Assembly (NCBI GenBank): GCA_964610505.1
Contig: CAZSXU010000001.1
Span: 277,851 to 341,850 of the forward strand
Length of the DNA: 64,000 bases
Source of the DNA: CAZSXU01 sp964610505
Lineage (GTDB): Bacteria; Arandabacterota; Arandabacteria; JAGLYR01
Reading direction: 5' to 3'
Shown here: piece after piece, positions 60,275 to 64,000 of the stretch
How the letters are laid out: every line of letters starts with the position of its first letter
Position numbering within the stretch: position 1 is the stretch's first letter
The notes under the pieces: generated by a model
The model's input: only the letters and a program-made list of their open reading frames with translations
Databases searched by the model: none
Told to the model about the DNA's origin: nothing
Translations under genes and position numbers: made by a program

Positions 60275-61228
60275 TTGGAAGTGATATCCCAATACGGCAG
60301 GGAAGAACTGGCCATTCTGTACATCGGTCGATTCCGCGGCAACGATCGGTACACGGTGGAGTTCGTCGAAGCGATCGAACCTCCCATCCCCCGGGAAGAG
60401 AAGTGGGTCCTCATGGTATCGAGCGGATTCGGGTGCCCGGTGAGATGCCCGATCTGTGACGCCGGGAATCATTTTCACGGATGGCTCACGGCCGACGAGA
60501 TCCTCTCGCAGATTGATTTTCTTGTGGATGGGCGCTTTGAGAAGCGTGAGGTCCCCGTTCGGAAATTCAAGATCCAGTTCGCGCGAATGGGCGAACCCGC
60601 TATGAATCCGGCCGTGCTGGACGTCCTCGAAGAACTTCCGGGGAGATACCGTTCGCCCGGACTCATGCCCTGTATCTCGACCATTGCCCCCCGAGGACGG
60701 GACGAATTCTTCGAGAGACTCGTCTGGATCAAGACGCGGCACTATCCGCCGGGGCGGTTCCGGCTTCAATTCTCCATCCACTCGACGGATTCCGAGGAGC
60801 GCTCGGCCCTGGTGCCGGTCAGCACCTGGAGCTTGGAGGAGATCGCGGAGTTCGGCGGGCGCTTCGTCTGGCGGGGCGATGCGAAGATCTGCCTCAATTT
60901 CGCTCCGGCCGAGGATACGGTGATCTCCCCGCATGAGTTGAGAGAGGTGTTTGATCCTGCGCTCTTCCTCATCAAGTTGACCCCGATCAACCCGACGGAC
61001 CGGGCCGCCGACCGCCCTGCCCGGACACTCCTCGGAGGAAACCGTTCGGGCACGGCCGGCGAATCCCTGGCCCGTTCTCTCCGGGACGAGGGCTTTGAGG
61101 TCATCGTGAGCATCGGCGAGCTGGAGGAGAACGCGATCGGCAGCAACTGCGGTCAAATGGCTACCCGTTTCATTGAAGGCGCCGCCGATCTGTCTCCTTC
61201 CTATCCTGAGCGCAGCTATAGAATGTAG
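60275..61228 (+). CDS. RlmN/Cfr-like radical SAM protein
   Basis: 317 residues. Radical SAM motif GFGCPVRCPIC (C54, C58, C61), then FARMGEPAMNPAVLDVLEEL, which parallels the RlmN motif GMGEP-LN, ISTIAPRG, FSIHSTDSEERSALVP, and a C-terminal SNCGQM, the position of the catalytic methyl-carrying Cys in RlmN (ACGQL). It is shorter at the N-terminus than true RlmN (no RNA-binding helical domain), so the substrate may not be 23S rRNA A2503. The start is TTG at 60275 with GGGGAG 7 nt upstream. Confidence 0.78.
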   Translation: MEVISQYGREELAILYIGRFRGNDRYTVEFVEAIEPPIPREEKWVLMVSSGFGCPVRCPICDAGNHFHGWLTADEILSQIDFLVDGRFEKREVPVRKFKIQFARMGEPAMNPAVLDVLEELPGRYRSPGLMPCISTIAPRGRDEFFERLVWIKTRHYPPGRFRLQFSIHSTDSEERSALVPVSTWSLEEIAEFGGRFVWRGDAKICLNFAPAEDTVISPHELREVFDPALFLIKLTPINPTDRAADRPARTLLGGNRSGTAGESLARSLRDEGFEVIVSIGELEENAIGSNCGQMATRFIEGAADLSPSYPERSYRM

Positions 61229-61331
61229 AAGGCGATCGGGTATTCACTACTTCCCCATTTCCCATTTCCTATGTCCGATTGGGCAATGGGATGCATGAGA
61301 ATCCCGTCTTACCCTCCCTATTGCGGGCCCC

Positions 61332-61360
61332 TTGACATCCGCCCTCCTTCTTGGTATAAT
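61332..61360 (+). promoter_or_regulatory. Perfect sigma-70-type consensus promoter
   Basis: TTGACA (61332-61337) and TATAAT (61355-61360), both exact consensus, with the optimal 17-nt spacer. It precedes the large secreted-protein gene; leader about 75 nt with a strong AGGAGGTGG site. Confidence 0.9.
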
Positions 61361-61440
61361 TTATTCTGCGCTGACAATCCTTGACCGGACTATGGGTGCC
61401 CTTCGGGATTGCCTCTTCTCCTTAGCCCGAGGAGGTGGAA

Positions 61441-64000
61441 ATGCGTTTCTTTATCCTACCTGCTATCCTTGTTCTATTCTGCTCCGCCACCGCCGCCGCC
61501 GACCGGCCGCCGCGCGCGTTTACGCCACCTCCGGCAGCCAAGTCGGCGACCGACCTGTCCCTGCCCCTGATCTTCAAGCAGGGCGGCGACACGGTGTGGC
61601 TCTATGTCGGTCAACCCGCCACGCAAACTCCGGAGTATGGAGGCGCGCATTCGGGAGGGCCCTCCGAAGAAGAAACCTTCACCTTCGAACCCGGCCTGGC
61701 ATCGGTCCCGGATGAGCAATCTCGACACAAGCGCTCTGCCGGAAGCCGGGCTCTTCCAGGCCAGTTCTGCGGGGGTGACGGCAGTCCCTACTTCGCCGAC
61801 CGGTGCTTCACAACCGTCGATGTTCGAACCTTCCCCGCTCCAGACGATCGGTTCTACTGGCACGTGGACAACTACAACGCCTACTCGGGATTCTGCTGGT
61901 GGTGCGGGACGTCGACGGGAACCGCCTGTGAGGATTGGGACAACGCGCCCGGGTACGGAAGCGACTGGGACCAGTATCTCGTGCTGGATCCGGATCTGCC
62001 GGGTTTCTCCTCCGGCGACACGCTCCGGCTGAGCTGCCGGGTCCGGTACGACACCGAGTGTGACTACGACTATGCGTACATCCAGTACTCCGAGGACCAG
62101 GGAAACACGTGGGCCACGATGGCCGTCTTCAACGGAACCAGTGGCAGCTCCTCGGGCTCTCCCTGCGGCTCGGACTACTTCGGAAACGATGATCTCAACC
62201 AGGGTGCTCCCTCCTGGCAGTATTTTCCGACGAACCCCGGCGACGGGGAGATCATCGTCACCGCTCCGGACAGCTTCCTTGTGGCCTTCAAGTTTGAGTC
62301 CGACGGCGCCTGGAGTGATGAGGACGGGGAGGGGGATACGGATGGGGCGTTTTTCATCGACAGTGTGCTTCTCGAATCGATGAGCTTCGGCGGCGGGGTT
62401 CTCGAAGTGGAGGACATGGACACCAACTTCGAGCCCCAGAAGTGGCAATGCCTGAGACCGCGCGGAGTCGCCGACTTCTGGGACATCCACGAAGATCCGG
62501 ACCCTCCATTCGAGCCGAGTGATCCCGGAGGACCCTCCATCTGCGCCGCCAACGGCAGCTGGCAGTGGGCCGCGGCGCCCTTCGTAGACGGCGCGTGGCG
62601 CATTCCCACCGATGCCAACGGATTCTTCTACCGCCTGGTGTCACCGAGCATCTACGTGGGCTGGGGTGAACCGACCGTGCCTGTCGAATATGCCAGCGTG
62701 GTCTGTCAAGCGGATGTCTTCCCCTGCGTGGCGGAATTCACGTGTGACATTCTCAGCACCCGAGTCAGAGGATATGATCCCGGCAGAGAAGCCTGGTGTG
62801 GGTGGGAAACCACTTGGAGTTCGGAGTCCATGTACACCGGGTGCGACTACTTCTGGATCGACAGCAGCTCCGACGCCTGCCACTGGATCGATCCCGATGC
62901 GGATTCCATTCAGTTCTGCTGGGACGTCATGGATGCGGGCCAGACGGGTGATTACTGCTGGACGACCGTGAATCCCAAGCCTCACAAGAAGACCCAGCTC
63001 ATCGTCGACAACGTGAGCTTCGGGCTCTACGACCAGAGCGGGACACACTTTACCGCGCGCGAGATTGATCTATTCCAGGATTCGTTCGATCTGGAAACCG
63101 ACGCTCACAACGCTCTTCTCGCGAACGGTGATATGCCGAAGGCCTATATCGCGCGGGCGGAGTCTTTGACGGTCGATATCCATGACATGAACGGGCTGGA
63201 CGGTGTGGACGCCTGGGTCCGGTTGTACTACTCTGATGACGGCGGGGGCTCGTGGGGGTACAACGACATGGTCTGCGTCATCCCGGATCAGAACAACCCG
63301 GAGCTCGGCGGCACCTACTGCGGATCCATCGCGGCCTGTGAGGTTCCGAGCAGCGGGGGCCCTCTGTGGACGCCGGGCACGGAGATCTGGTACTACATCG
63401 CGGTCAAGGACAACCTGAACAACATCGCGTACTGGCCCGATACTGCCAATCCTCTGTCGGATCCACCCGCTCGCCCGTACTTCAACAACTACTTCGAATT
63501 CAGCATCCTGCCGGGCATTAACCTTTGCGGGGCTCCGCACCGGATTCTCCTCGTCGACGATTTCGGCCGGACCGACTACGATTTCCATCCCTGCATGGAG
63601 GAGAGCACCCTCTGGGAGACAGAGGATTTCTACGAGAGCACGCTGTACGATTTGGGATTCTGCTTCGACAAGTACGATGTAAACGGGGCGTCGACGGGAC
63701 TCTCCAATCAACCGTGGGGCATCGTCATGCACCCGGACCCGGCCAACCCGGATTCCGCCGCCCGGTGGTACGATATGGTAATCTGGTTCTCCTCGAGGTT
63801 CGATCAGTACACGGTCGGCGATACGATGTGCTGCCGTCTGTTCGACTTCGTCCGTAAGGGTGGACACTTGTTCATGGCCGGTAACAACATCGGCGTCGAT
63901 ATGACCGACTACGGGAGCTACTCCGACGACGCGGCCGACACGTGCGACTTCTACGGCGGCATCATCGGCGCGAAGATGGAGCCTCCGGGTGAATCGTCTC
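61441..64000 (+). CDS. Large secreted Cys-rich protein, 3' end missing
   Basis: At least 853 residues, open to the window edge. A signal peptide is clear: MRFFILPAILVLFCSATAAA followed by DRPP. The mature part has many Cys, Trp and Asp/Tyr-rich loops. A jelly-roll-like block ends with SDEDGEGDTDGAFFIDSVLLE, of the type found in bacterial surface and protease-associated domains. Near 63540 begins a Rossmann-like segment (RILLVDDFGRTDYDFH, later DMVIWFSSRFDQY and GGHLFMAGNNIGVD). The ATG at 61441 has AGGAGGTGG 3-5 nt upstream. Function unknown; probably cell-surface or extracellular and strongly expressed. The C-terminal sorting signal, if any, is outside the window. Confidence 0.88.
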   Translation, partial: MRFFILPAILVLFCSATAAADRPPRAFTPPPAAKSATDLSLPLIFKQGGDTVWLYVGQPATQTPEYGGAHSGGPSEEETFTFEPGLASVPDEQSRHKRSAGSRALPGQFCGGDGSPYFADRCFTTVDVRTFPAPDDRFYWHVDNYNAYSGFCWWCGTSTGTACEDWDNAPGYGSDWDQYLVLDPDLPGFSSGDTLRLSCRVRYDTECDYDYAYIQYSEDQGNTWATMAVFNGTSGSSSGSPCGSDYFGNDDLNQGAPSWQYFPTNPGDGEIIVTAPDSFLVAFKFESDGAWSDEDGEGDTDGAFFIDSVLLESMSFGGGVLEVEDMDTNFEPQKWQCLRPRGVADFWDIHEDPDPPFEPSDPGGPSICAANGSWQWAAAPFVDGAWRIPTDANGFFYRLVSPSIYVGWGEPTVPVEYASVVCQADVFPCVAEFTCDILSTRVRGYDPGREAWCGWETTWSSESMYTGCDYFWIDSSSDACHWIDPDADSIQFCWDVMDAGQTGDYCWTTVNPKPHKKTQLIVDNVSFGLYDQSGTHFTAREIDLFQDSFDLETDAHNALLANGDMPKAYIARAESLTVDIHDMNGLDGVDAWVRLYYSDDGGGSWGYNDMVCVIPDQNNPELGGTYCGSIAACEVPSSGGPLWTPGTEIWYYIAVKDNLNNIAYWPDTANPLSDPPARPYFNNYFEFSILPGINLCGAPHRILLVDDFGRTDYDFHPCMEESTLWETEDFYESTLYDLGFCFDKYDVNGASTGLSNQPWGIVMHPDPANPDSAARWYDMVIWFSSRFDQYTVGDTMCCRLFDFVRKGGHLFMAGNNIGVDMTDYGSYSDDAADTCDFYGGIIGAKMEPPGESS

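Overview
The window is GC-rich chromosomal DNA from an anaerobic bacterium. Gene content (tuf-secE-nusG-rplKAJL-rpoBC, EF-Tu with a Cys-rich insert, a tungsten AOR, Azoarcus-type benzoyl-CoA reductase, a large Cys-rich secreted protein) suggests an uncultured, non-proteobacterial lineage, perhaps near the FCB group. That placement is an inference from gene style only; no 16S gene is present.

Region 1 (1-12818, minus strand) is the conserved translation/transcription operon. It starts at a strong promoter (12790-12818) and reads tRNA-Thr(TGT), tRNA-Tyr, tRNA-Gly, tRNA-Thr(GGT), tuf, rpmG, tRNA-Trp, secE, nusG, rplK, rplA, rplJ, rplL, rpoB, rpoC; rpoC runs off the left edge. Region 2 (13.3-22.6 kb) is a mix of single genes: two radical SAM proteins, a polytopic membrane protein, a MerR-type regulator behind a 39-bp tandem repeat array, YjbQ, a sirtuin, a papain-like protease, a MntP-like exporter and a small basic-tailed protein.

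Region 3 (22.9-58.8 kb) is a catabolic island for aromatic acids degraded through benzoyl-CoA without oxygen. On the plus strand lie an ADP-forming acyl-CoA synthetase with reversed domain order, a type III CoA-transferase, a PadBCD-like Mo oxidoreductase, and a bzd operon (benzoyl-CoA reductase subunits N, O, Q, P, a ferredoxin and a BzdV-like NAD(P)H:ferredoxin oxidoreductase). On the minus strand lie a solute:sodium symporter, a second ADP-forming synthetase, a 2-hydroxyacyl-CoA dehydratase-like protein with its activase, two thiolases, an enoyl-CoA hydratase, an SDR, candidates for the ring dehydrogenase (Had) and ring hydrolase (Oah), a ketopantoate-reductase-like protein, an AorABC-type aldehyde oxidoreductase and a fused hydroxyacyl-CoA dehydrogenase/hydratase. 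A coherent reading is: aldehyde to acid (Aor), acid to CoA ester (ADP-forming synthetase or CoA-transferase), phenylacetyl-CoA alpha-oxidation (PadBCD-like), ring reduction (Bzd), ring hydration, dehydrogenation and cleavage, then beta-oxidation. No AMP-forming benzoate-CoA ligase is present in the window.

Region 4 (59.0-64.0 kb) holds a divergent intergenic region, a thioredoxin-reductase-like flavoprotein without its CxxC, a RlmN/Cfr-like radical SAM protein, and a large secreted protein behind a perfect-consensus promoter that runs off the right edge.

Intergenic space carries at least three families of dispersed structured repeats, two of which change sequence between copies while keeping their hairpins. 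No insertion sequence, prophage or CRISPR array was found.
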